The notes beneath the pieces were generated by a model. It did no database searches. It saw nothing but the letters and a program-made list of their open reading frames with translations, and was not told where the DNA came from. 14,826 nt of DNA from CALAED01 sp937891035 (GTDB lineage Bacteria; Actinomycetota; Actinomycetes; Streptosporangiales; Streptosporangiaceae): the NCBI GenBank assembly GCA_035642125.1, contig DASQSZ010000352.1, positions 1 through 14,826 on the forward strand. Direction: 5' to 3'. Every line of letters begins with the position of its first letter. Positions within the stretch are counted from its first letter, which is position 1. This document shows, piece after piece, positions 1 through 6,126 of this stretch. Both the position numbers and the translations under genes were made by a program.

Positions 1-926
1 ACGGCCAGCTTGGCCGCGTCGAAGGCCTCCCAAGCCGGCGCCGCCGTTTCGAAGCCGGCGCCGCCGGTGTCCAGCCCGGCCTGGTAAATGGCGAGCACCT
101 GCGCCGCGTCGGCGACGCGCATCGGCCGGATGGTCAGCCCATCCGGTGCGTACGGCTTGGTGGCGCGGATGATCGCCGAGTGCGTCTCAGTGCCGACCCG
201 ATGCGTAGGCGCGATCTCGACGTGGGTGAACCCGGCGGCGAGCAGCCCGTCGCGGTACTCCCCGACCGGCAACGCGCCCGCACCGCCGCATTCCGCCTCG
301 CCCACTGCGGCGGCACGGTCGGCCACCGGCGGCCGATCGTCGGCGACATCGGTGACGAGGTCGGTGATGCCGATGCGGCCGCCGGGCCCCAGCACCCGAT
401 AGGTCTCGGCGAAGACCGCCGGCTTGTCCGGGGACAGGTTGACGACGCAGTTGGAGATGACCACGTCGATGACGCCGTCGGGCAGCGGGATGGCCTCGAT
501 CGTGCCCTTGCGGAACTCCACATTGGCGACCCCGGCCGCGGCGGCGTTGGCGCGGGCGAGGTCGAGCATCTCCTCGGTCATGTCCAAGCCGTACGCCCGT
601 CCGCCGGGGCCGACTCTGCGGGCCGAAAGCAACACATCGATGCCGCCGCCCGAGCCAAGGTCCAGGACGGTCTCGCCCTCGGTCAGCGCGACGACGGCGG
701 TGGGGTTGCCGCAGCCCAGGCTCGCCGTCACCGCCGTGACCGGTAGCTCGGCCCGTTCCGACGCGGCGTACAACCCCGCGCCGAACACCGGCTCGTCGTC
801 CGCCGCGGAGCAAGGCCCGCATCCGTCGCCGCGACCTGAGGTCTGCTCACCGCGCAACACCTGGCGGGCGGCCGCGGCATAACGACCACGGACCTGCTCC
901 CGTACGTCCTTGAACTCATCGGTCAC
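1..926 (-). CDS. arsM: Arsenite methyltransferase ArsM with C-terminal GNAT domain (3' end cut by window)
   Basis: The frame reads from a GTG at 924-926 and leaves the window after 308 codons. Residues 87-121 hold a SAM-binding Rossmann motif (VLDLGSGGGIDVLL followed by YGLDMTEEML). The ArsM-type cysteines are C72 (SLGCGNP), C160 (ISNCVVNLSPDK) and C213 (AECGGAGAL); a CGPC motif at 36-39 lies near the N terminus. Family members methylate As(III) with S-adenosylmethionine in the cytoplasm. From about residue 264 the protein continues without a stop into IRPMRVADAAQVLAIYQ and DTGGAGFETAAPAWEAFD. This matches the start of GNAT acetyltransferases of the ArsN/phosphinothricin type, so a methyltransferase-acetyltransferase fusion is likely. 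The segment around C213 seems shorter than usual and has CGGAGAL where CxxGAL is typical. The GTG start overlaps the arsR stop (GTGA), giving translational coupling. Confidence 0.9.
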   Translation of the reverse strand, partial: MTDEFKDVREQVRGRYAAAARQVLRGEQTSGRGDGCGPCSAADDEPVFGAGLYAASERAELPVTAVTASLGCGNPTAVVALTEGETVLDLGSGGGIDVLLSARRVGPGGRAYGLDMTEEMLDLARANAAAAGVANVEFRKGTIEAIPLPDGVIDVVISNCVVNLSPDKPAVFAETYRVLGPGGRIGITDLVTDVADDRPPVADRAAAVGEAECGGAGALPVGEYRDGLLAAGFTHVEIAPTHRVGTETHSAIIRATKPYAPDGLTIRPMRVADAAQVLAIYQAGLDTGGAGFETAAPAWEAFDAAKLA

Positions 927-1276
927 GACGGGACCTCCACGCAGGCGGGCGCCGGGACGGCCGGCGCCGGACGGCCCATGACGACGTCGGCCGCCGTGGG
1001 GAAGCAGGACACGCAGGCCTCGTTGATCCGGTAGTACGCGGCGGTGCCCCGGCGCTCGACCAGCACGAACCGCACCTCGGCCAGCTGCTTGAGGTGCGCC
1101 GAGACGGTGGACTGGACGACGTCGACCGCAGCGACGATCTCGCCGACGCTCATCGGCTCGCCGCGTCGGGCCAACAGCGACACGATCTGGATCCGCGTGC
1201 CGTCGCCGAGCGCCTTGAACCAGGAGGCGTACTCGTCGGCGGTGGCTCGGTCGAGAGGTTTCACGCTACTTTCCAT
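923..1276 (-). CDS. arsR: ArsR-family arsenic-responsive repressor
   Basis: 117 residues, winged HTH of the ArsR/SmtB family: FKALGDGTRIQIVSLL at 20-35 and recognition helix QSTVSAHLKQL at 55-65, with the wing around residues 72-84. It lacks the ELCVCDL site of E. coli ArsR. Cysteines at 88 and 91 (ACVSCFPTAADVVMG) and 112 could form a C-terminal As(III) site; this is inferred from position. It is the first gene of an operon with arsM and overlaps it by 4 nt. The start is uncertain: the ATG at 1274-1276 has no clear Shine-Dalgarno, whereas an in-frame GTG at 1262-1264 has GGAAAG 4 nt upstream. The palindrome at 1274-1298 overlaps the first start and lies just upstream of the second, as expected for autorepression. 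Confidence 0.92.
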   Translation of the reverse strand: MESSVKPLDRATADEYASWFKALGDGTRIQIVSLLARRGEPMSVGEIVAAVDVVQSTVSAHLKQLAEVRFVLVERRGTAAYYRINEACVSCFPTAADVVMGRPAPAVPAPACVEVPS

Positions 1277-1298
1277 CGTTCATCGACGATAAACGATG
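1274..1298. promoter_or_regulatory. Probable ArsR operator (25-nt near-perfect palindrome)
   Basis: The left half CATCGTTCATCG (1274-1285) and right half CGATAAACGATG (1287-1298) surround a central A at 1286. Eleven of the twelve base pairs are complementary; only 1281/1291 mismatch. Position at the 5' end of arsR suggests repressor binding blocks transcription and possibly covers the initiation site. The assignment to ArsR is inferred from location. Confidence 0.75.
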
Positions 1299-1489
1299 AA
1301 AATTCTCGACGTCCATCAAAGAACGGAAACGGATTCACGAGCGGACCGGTACCAAATCCCGAAGGAGATCGCAGAGCCGCGGCACCGTCTCCCTAGGGCA
1401 CGTACCGGCGGTGCGGACACCTCACCCGCCCGGCGCGCCCGCAACCACCGACCGAAGGGCTTCGAGGATGGGTGCCGCTCGCGTTCCCT

Positions 1490-1527
1490 GCCTCCGTGGC
1501 GCGGCGACCGGGCCGCGCCACGGAGGC
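1490..1527 (-). terminator. Strong hairpin terminator after the PhoX-like gene
   Basis: GCCTCCGTGGCGCGG (1490-1504) is fully complementary to CCGCGCCACGGAGGC (1513-1527). Pair 1505/1512 extends the stem to 16 bp with a 6-nt loop. It begins 7 nt after the TAA stop (1535-1537) of the minus-strand gene. There is no U-tract, as is common for actinomycete terminators. It also separates this gene from the arsenic operon downstream. Confidence 0.8.
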
Positions 1528-1534
1528 GTACGGG

Positions 1535-3031
1535 TTAGAGAGGACCGCGGCGCCAAGGGCCTTGAATGGCGTAGGTACGGCCGGGAGGCGTCACGTCGGT
1601 ACTGTTGCCGAAGGTATTGACGAACAATGTGGAGCCGTCGGGGCTGAAGCAGGCGCCGGCGAATTCGCTGGTGTCGGTGATGTTGACGGCGAACTCGAAG
1701 GGGGCGCCGCCCGGGTCCAGACCGATCAGCCGGTTGACGTTGGTCAGGCCGGGCGCGAGAGGATGCGGGTCCTCATCGGCATCAGAGGCGTCGTCCTCAC
1801 ACAGGATGATCCCGCCGCGGGGAGTGAAGTTCAGGTTGTCGGGTGAGTCGAGGGCCTTGCGGCCGGGCGATTCATAGACGAGTTCGAGGATGTCGCCGTC
1901 GCCGCGGCGACGGCCGGGGATGAAGCGCCAGACCTGTCCATACCCCTCGACGAAGCCGTCGGCGCCCGGCGCGTCGCCGTTCTTGGCGTCGCCGCCGCTG
2001 GTGGAATTGAAGTAGATGCTGCCGTCGCCGTACCAGCAGCCCTCCAACCGGTTGAACTTGGCCGCTCCGGCGGCGAGGCCCTGATTGGCGACGGTGGTCG
2101 CGCCGTTTTCCAGATCGGGGTCCGGGTCGTCGATGCGGACCCACTCGACGGGCAGGCGGACACCCATCCGCTGTCCCTCCCGGGTGTCGTACCCGGGCCT
2201 GCCGCGGATCTTGAGCATCTCCAGCACCCCGCCCGCCGCCAGGTCCTCGGGCTTGCGGGGCCGGTAACGGAAGAAGCCGTTGGGTCTGCCTGAGTCGTCT
2301 TCGGTTTCATAGACAAAGCCCGTACGCGGGTCGACGGCGAGGGCCTCGTGCGAGAAGCGGCCCATCGCCGTGATCGGCTGTGCGTCGACGGGCTTTCCGG
2401 GGCGGGGGCCGCGCAGCGGAACCTCGAAGACGTACCCATGCTTTTGCGGCCAGCCTTGGCCGGGTCCGGCGGTGGTCTCCTCACAGGTGAGCCAACCCCG
2501 GCCGTGCAGCATGATGCCGCCGGCGCAGTTGACGATGGTGCCGTTGAGGCTGACGAACTGCTGGAGCACCCGGCCGGTGTGCGGTTCGACGTCCAGCGTG
2601 GTGGTCCCGGAGACCCCTTGCTCGTCATAGCGAGCCGAGCCCGGGACGTGCACCCGGCCGACGGGGCTGCCGGGCGCGGTACGGACCTCGTGGTTGCGGA
2701 TCAGCCGTACCACTCCCGGGCGAGGTCCGGGAAAGGCGGCCATGCCGTCGTGTGCGATCGGTGTCATCTGCCCGTCGCTCATCGGTGTTCCCGTGACGCC
2801 GAAAGCGACATAGGAGAACCCGTCGGGCAGCGCGAGCAGTTCCTCGCCGGTGTTACGCGACCGGGCGCGCCGCAGCGGGCCGTATCCCGTGCGGTCGGGA
2901 CTGTGGTGGGGGCGTCCCGCCGCGGCCCAGGCGGCGTGCGAGCCGAGCGTCTGGAGGGCGAGTCCCGCGGCCATGGTCCCGCCCGCGGTGGTGAGAAAGC
3001 CCCGACGGTCAAGTTGCGTCATCGCGTTCAT
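1535..3031 (-). CDS. Tat-exported PhoX/DUF839-family protein (alkaline phosphatase-like)
   Basis: 498 residues from the ATG at 3029-3031. Residues 7-15 are LDRRGFLTT, a twin-arginine motif (R9, R10), followed by a hydrophobic stretch ending near AAWA (36), so the product should be exported folded. The body matches DUF839/PhoX proteins: TGEELLALPDGFSY, RLIRNHEVR, GWLTCEET, GRFSHEALAVDP, VYETEDDS, GDGSIYFNSTSGG, ALDSPDNL, GIILCEDDASD and EFAGACFSPDGSTLFVNT in order. Characterised PhoX enzymes are secreted phosphomonoesterases with Ca/Fe cofactors. This protein is shorter than Pseudomonas-type PhoX, and phosphatase activity is not shown by the sequence. An upstream in-frame start near 3232 would add 67 residues before the Tat signal and is unlikely. 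A second ATG at 3020-3022 (MTQLDRR) also has a usable distance to GAGAGG. Transcribed alone, with a hairpin terminator after it. Confidence 0.88.
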   Translation of the reverse strand: MNAMTQLDRRGFLTTAGGTMAAGLALQTLGSHAAWAAAGRPHHSPDRTGYGPLRRARSRNTGEELLALPDGFSYVAFGVTGTPMSDGQMTPIAHDGMAAFPGPRPGVVRLIRNHEVRTAPGSPVGRVHVPGSARYDEQGVSGTTTLDVEPHTGRVLQQFVSLNGTIVNCAGGIMLHGRGWLTCEETTAGPGQGWPQKHGYVFEVPLRGPRPGKPVDAQPITAMGRFSHEALAVDPRTGFVYETEDDSGRPNGFFRYRPRKPEDLAAGGVLEMLKIRGRPGYDTREGQRMGVRLPVEWVRIDDPDPDLENGATTVANQGLAAGAAKFNRLEGCWYGDGSIYFNSTSGGDAKNGDAPGADGFVEGYGQVWRFIPGRRRGDGDILELVYESPGRKALDSPDNLNFTPRGGIILCEDDASDADEDPHPLAPGLTNVNRLIGLDPGGAPFEFAVNITDTSEFAGACFSPDGSTLFVNTFGNSTDVTPPGRTYAIQGPWRRGPL

Positions 3032-3208
3032 GTCCTCTCGCGCGGGGTGAAGCCGTGCCGATCCTGAACGGCACAGATGTACACCACTCTCGATGCCAAA
3101 TGTCCGGACGGTTACGTGAAGGCGGCTTATAGGTGAACACCGGCACATATGTCCCACCGGCAACCGGTGCGTGCCTCCGTCCAAGGAACCTTGGTCGCCG
3201 ACATCTCG

Positions 3209-3238
3209 CCGGTGGTGTCCGGTACGGCACACCGCCGG
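3209..3238. repeat. 10-bp stem hairpin
   Basis: CCGGTGGTGT (3209-3218) pairs with ACACCGCCGG (3229-3238), with one G-T pair and a 10-nt loop. It lies in the gene-free stretch, about 175 nt upstream of the PhoX-like start. Confidence 0.6.
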
Positions 3239-3310
3239 CTCTCCCCGGCTTCATCGTCCCGACGTCGACGCTCGCCACCGCCGGTATCGCGATGGGCGGC
3301 GTCTCGGAGT

Positions 3311-3345
3311 GCCCGGCATCTCGCCGGGCGGCGTTGCGCCCGGCG
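3311..3345. repeat. Two mutually exclusive overlapping hairpins
   Basis: GCCCGGC (3311-3317) pairs with GCCGGGC (3323-3329) over a 5-nt loop. The middle arm, extended as CGCCGGGCG (3322-3330), can instead pair with CGCCCGGCG (3337-3345) over a 6-nt loop as a 9-bp stem. One middle arm is shared, so only one hairpin can form at a time. It could terminate transcription from the upstream minus-strand gene or act as an antiterminator-like switch; the sequence does not decide. Confidence 0.6.
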
Positions 3346-3519
3346 AGGTGGTGCTGGCGGCCGCCGTGATGGCGGCGGGATCTATTCCGCCGACCTGCGC
3401 GGCAAGCGCTCGGACGCGCTGCGGTGGCGTGCCTGCGCCTGTATCTGCGCCGCCCTCAATGCGGCCGTCATGATCATCACTTGCAGGCGACCCTCACCGC
3501 GGCGCCCCTTGCCACACCC

Positions 3520-3580
3520 GTACTGACCGTTCTCCCTGTCGGCGCGCCTCTCGCGATCCGGCGCTCTCAGCGGTCAGTAC
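3520..3580 (-). terminator. Possible 3'-end stem-loop of the transglycosylase-like gene
   Basis: GTACTGACCG (3520-3529) and CGGTCAGTAC (3571-3580) are exact inverted 10-mers separated by 41 nt. The right arm covers the TGA stop (3574-3576). The long loop makes it a weak terminator candidate. Confidence 0.35.
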
Positions 3581-4440
3581 CAGTGGTTGTTCTGCCAGAA
3601 GTTCCAGGCCCCGCAGGGAGTGTCGTAGCGGGCGGCGATGTAGCTGAGGCCCCAGGCGATCTGCGTCGCGGAACTGGTCTCCCAGTTCGACCCGGCGCTG
3701 GCCATCTTGGAGCCGGGCAGCGCCTGCGGGATGCCGTGCGCGCCGCTGGACGGGTTGTGCGCCCGCTCGTTCCAGTGGCTCTCGCGCGTCCAAAGCTGTA
3801 GGAGCGAAGGCCAGCAGCTCGACCAGCCCTTCGCGGCGTTCATCCTCTTCCCCAGCGCCTGGTTCTGGGCGGAGCTCGGGTTGGGGAGCGCGGCGAGTCT
3901 CTTGGCCTCGGCTTCCGCGCGCGCCTTGGCACGGGCCGCCCGGCGCGCCGCCTCGCGCTTACGCTCGAGGATCGACAGACGCCTGGCCCGTTCTCTGGCC
4001 GCGCGTTCCGCTTTGACCTGGGCCTCGTAGGCGCGCTTCTTGGCGGCCGCGATGCCGGCCGCCTCGGCCGGGGTCACATAGTCGTGGCTGACGAGCGCGA
4101 GCATGTCGTTGGTCGTCAGCTGGGAGGCGTCGGCGGTCGGCGGCGCCCCCTTGCCGAGGCTGATGTTCGCGATCGCGACGCCGAGGCACACGAGGACCGC
4201 GGTGGTGATCGTGACGCTATGGGTGAGCACCCGCCACCACAGCGGCCGGGGCTCCTCGGGGCCGCGCGCGGTGCGCGCCGCGCGACCCGGCGGTCGGCGC
4301 GGTGGCCGACCCGGGGACCGGGCAGTTGTCCGGCCTGGTGGCCAATGTGGTGAGCGGCGCGATGCTCGCTGGGCTCGGTGGGCCCGCTCGGCGCCGTGGG
4401 CTCGCTGGCGGCTCGTTCCCTGACGTCGACCCATGAACAC
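3574..4440 (-). CDS. Membrane-anchored lytic-transglycosylase-like cell-wall protein
   Basis: 288 residues from a GTG at 4438-4440; an ATG two codons later (4432-4434) is equally possible and neither has a clear ribosome binding site. Residues 1-65 are Arg/Pro-rich and probably cytoplasmic. A single membrane helix spans about 74-94 (TITTAVLVCLGVAIANISL). An Ala/Arg/Lys/Glu-rich coiled coil follows at about 125-185. The C-terminal domain (195-288) has the pattern of actinomycete transglycosylase/aggregation-promoting-factor domains: LLQLWTRESHWNERAHN with probable catalytic E220, then SGAHGIPQALPGSKMA, TQIAWGLSYIAARYDTPCGAW and a terminal NNHWY. C209 and C276 could form a disulfide. The expected role is cleavage or remodelling of peptidoglycan outside the membrane. 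It is divergent from the 84-residue gene at 4706. Confidence 0.82.
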   Translation of the reverse strand: MFMGRRQGTSRQRAHGAERAHRAQRASRRSPHWPPGRTTARSPGRPPRRPPGRAARTARGPEEPRPLWWRVLTHSVTITTAVLVCLGVAIANISLGKGAPPTADASQLTTNDMLALVSHDYVTPAEAAGIAAAKKRAYEAQVKAERAARERARRLSILERKREAARRAARAKARAEAEAKRLAALPNPSSAQNQALGKRMNAAKGWSSCWPSLLQLWTRESHWNERAHNPSSGAHGIPQALPGSKMASAGSNWETSSATQIAWGLSYIAARYDTPCGAWNFWQNNHWY

Positions 4441-4495
4441 GTAGATTGCACCATCGCGGCGCTCTTAGCACAGGTTTCTCAGTAATCACCACGCC

Positions 4496-4509
4496 TATTA
4501 GGTCTAATA
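4496..4509. promoter_or_regulatory. Short AT-rich dyad upstream of the transglycosylase-like gene
   Basis: TATTAG (4496-4501) and CTAATA (4504-4509) are a perfect inverted repeat around a 2-nt centre, in an AT-rich patch that stands out from the GC-rich surroundings. It sits about 60 nt upstream of the minus-strand gene start. It could be an operator or contain -10-like hexamers (TAATAG on the minus strand). No regulator is assigned. Confidence 0.35.
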
Positions 4510-4705
4510 CCAAGCACGTGCCCGCTGTGCGACGCCAACGCGACCCCTGTACGTACGGAGACGGGCACGCCGCGTCACGCGCTCGGTGGCCGGTTTGGCG
4601 CGGCGGCGGTTGTGGCGGTACGGCCGACCGGCGGCGGCGCCTGACCCCGTATTTTCCGCTTTTCCGCGAGCGGAGTCCTTCACCCCTCACGGCCGTGTCA
4701 AGATC

Positions 4706-4960
4706 ATGGGAGCGAAGGTCGGTGTGGGCGACCGGATCAGGGTCGACTTCCACATCCGCGGCGCCATCCCGATCGCGCGAGGGGTGCGGGCATCCATCGT
4801 CTCGTTCCACCTCGTCGCAGAACGCAATCTCGTGCCGCATCCCGAGTGGCGGCCCGGCATGGCGAAAGAGCTGGGCGGGGTGCGGCACGAGATTGTCCTC
4901 CCGATGGAGCGCACCCACGTGCCGGTCGATACCGACGACACGCTCGCGGCCTTCACCTAG
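4706..4960 (+). CDS. Small protein of unknown function (84 aa)
   Basis: The ATG at 4706-4708 opens an 84-codon frame ending in TAG at 4958-4960. Third positions are about 90% G/C, which strongly supports coding. The sequence alternates aliphatic and polar residues (VGVGDRIRVDFHIRG, then IARGVRASIVSFHLV), suggesting a compact beta-rich fold. There is no signal peptide or membrane helix. No Shine-Dalgarno precedes the ATG. An upstream GTG at 4586 in the same frame would add 40 Arg-rich residues of poorer coding character. I do not recognise the family. It is divergent from the cell-wall gene and followed by a hairpin at 4985-5012. Confidence 0.6.
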   Translation: MGAKVGVGDRIRVDFHIRGAIPIARGVRASIVSFHLVAERNLVPHPEWRPGMAKELGGVRHEIVLPMERTHVPVDTDDTLAAFT

Positions 4961-4974
4961 TACCGCTAGTACCG
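4957..4974 (+). repeat. Exact 9-bp tandem duplication across a stop codon
   Basis: CTAGTACCG occurs twice in direct succession (4957-4965 and 4966-4974). The first copy contains the TAG stop of the 84-residue gene. It may be a slippage duplication or a small insertion footprint. Confidence 0.6.
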
Positions 4975-5293
4975 CGTCATCCGACGTCGGGTGGCACTCG
5001 CAGCCCCCGACGCAGGGGTCCGGACACGACCACCTGATCCAAGAACCGACTGAACCAAGAGACGTATTGATGTTGCGGCCCGTGGCTTTACTTGGCGAGG
5101 TGGGCCTGGTTCGCCCGGCATCATCGTCCTGGCGACGCCTTGTGCATCCCGGCGAATCACCGCGTCCAGCGTGTCAAAACGCCTGTCCTGATGCCTTCGA
5201 GACGTGGGATCGTGGATCCGAACCCTCCGATTGCCGGCAAGGAGCGGCAAAGAGCGGTCCCGGAGCTTCTCGCATGTGGATCAGAGGATTTGG
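4961..5293. other. Intergenic region upstream of the DUF5995 gene
   Basis: 333 nt holding the tandem duplication and hairpin described separately, then sequence with no recognisable gene on either strand. Short open frames here have no homology I can name and no good coding bias. The ribosome binding site AGAGGA (5283-5288) lies at its right end. A promoter must be present but I cannot place it. Confidence 0.5.
4985..5012 (+). terminator. Hairpin after the 84-aa gene
   Basis: CGTCGGG (4985-4991) pairs perfectly with CCCGACG (5006-5012) across a 14-nt loop, 24 nt after the TAG stop. No U-tract. Confidence 0.45.
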
Positions 5294-6061
5294 ATGAGAG
5301 CTGACAACATCGACGAAGTCATCGACAACCTCGCCAACATCGTGAACGACGCACTCCGTGACGGCGATCGCATCGGTTACTTCGCTTCTCTCTACCGGCA
5401 GGTCACCGTCGCGATCCGCGACGCGATCCAAGCGAACGAGTTCGACGACGGCGAACGCATGAACCGGTTCGATGCGGCCTTCGGCAACCGCTATTTCGAC
5501 GCACTCGACGCATGGCGTCGCGACCAGACAGGGCCCGACTGCTGGCGCGAGGCCTTTCGCCTCGTTGACGACTCCAATACCATCATTGTTCAGCATCTGC
5601 TGCTCGGCGTGAATGCTCATATCAACTTGGACCTGGCGATCGCCGCGGCGGTGACATCGCCGGGTGATGCGATTCGCAGCCTGGAACGCGACTTCCTCCT
5701 TATCAATGACATTCTCGTAAGCGTGCTGGCACAGATTCAGGACGCGCTCGCCCAAGTTTCCCCGTTCATGTGGCTCCTGGACGAGTTCGGTGGTCGTACT
5801 GACGAGCGGATTCTCGATTTCAACATCAGGACGGCGCGCCGCGAAGCGTGGCAGAACGCTCTCCTGCTGGCCCACCAGTCGGATGCGGAACGGGCGGAAA
5901 CCCTCAAGCGGCTTGATACTCGCGCGACCCTGCTTGCCGTCCTCCTCGCTCGCCCGGGAGGGCTGAGCCGACCCGTTATCGAACTGATTCGGTCCAGCGA
6001 GAACCCCGACGTGCGTGAGGTGATCTCCCACCTCAACGGCGCGGCGGGCCGCCGGACCTGA
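5294..6061 (+). CDS. DUF5995 family protein
   Basis: 255 residues. The ATG at 5294 is preceded by AGAGGA with a 5-nt spacer, which decides it over an upstream in-frame start at 5204. The sequence fits DUF5995: RMNRFDAAFGNRYFDALDAW at 56-74, then the signature IIVQHLLLGVNAHINLDLAI at 97-116 with conserved H101, N107, H109, N111 and D113. The polar residues on this helix look like a metal or substrate site, which is inference. The protein appears all-helical and cytoplasmic, without signal peptide. Its biochemical role is not known to me. It is transcribed alone and convergent with the P1 peptidase gene, sharing the hairpin at 6095-6118. Confidence 0.85.
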   Translation: MRADNIDEVIDNLANIVNDALRDGDRIGYFASLYRQVTVAIRDAIQANEFDDGERMNRFDAAFGNRYFDALDAWRRDQTGPDCWREAFRLVDDSNTIIVQHLLLGVNAHINLDLAIAAAVTSPGDAIRSLERDFLLINDILVSVLAQIQDALAQVSPFMWLLDEFGGRTDERILDFNIRTARREAWQNALLLAHQSDAERAETLKRLDTRATLLAVLLARPGGLSRPVIELIRSSENPDVREVISHLNGAAGRRT

Positions 6062-6094
6062 ATCCTCAGCCCGGCGACCCCGCGCAAAAGCCCT

Positions 6095-6118
6095 GCCGCT
6101 GTTCCTTCGGTTAGCGGC
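6095..6118. terminator. Bidirectional hairpin between convergent genes
   Basis: GCCGCT (6095-6100) pairs with AGCGGC (6113-6118) across a 12-nt loop containing CTTCGG, in the 65 nt between two convergent stop codons. G-T pairs can extend it at both ends. Confidence 0.5.
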
Positions 6119-6126
6119 GCGGACTG

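Larger units (their letters stand above)
3032..3573. other. Gene-free region rich in hairpins
   Basis: 542 nt between two minus-strand genes. No frame here gives a recognisable protein. It holds a series of inverted repeats: CACCGG/CCGGTG (3155-3169), CCAAGG-AA-CCTTGG (3181-3194), a 10-bp stem at 3209-3218/3229-3238, and two overlapping hairpins at 3311-3345. The last 150 nt before 3032 should hold the promoter of the PhoX-like gene, but I cannot assign -35 and -10 boxes with confidence. Confidence 0.6.

Noticed and set aside
3115..3138. Possible PHO box (GTTCACC and CTTCACG on the minus strand) upstream of the PhoX-like gene
   Set aside because: The two heptamers are 17 nt apart, not the 11-nt period of actinomycete PHO boxes, and no third unit follows.
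3133..3526. Plus-strand frames in the gene-free stretch, considered as a decayed membrane protein
   Set aside because: Short hydrophobic runs occur in different frames without continuous homology, and the stretch is dominated by hairpins.
4441..4705. Cyclic di-AMP (ydaO) riboswitch before the cell-wall gene, suggested by GGGGTGAA on the minus strand
   Set aside because: Other conserved ydaO elements are missing, and the sequence upstream of the motif on that strand is coding DNA of the 84-residue gene.
4966..5250. Minus-strand frame (94 codons) upstream of the DUF5995 gene, considered as a transposase remnant
   Set aside because: No DDE motif, inverted repeats or other insertion-sequence hallmark could be found.
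5174..6031. Long minus-strand open frame opposite the DUF5995 gene
   Set aside because: The plus strand carries the family signature and a good ribosome binding site; the minus frame is a by-product of GC-rich codons.
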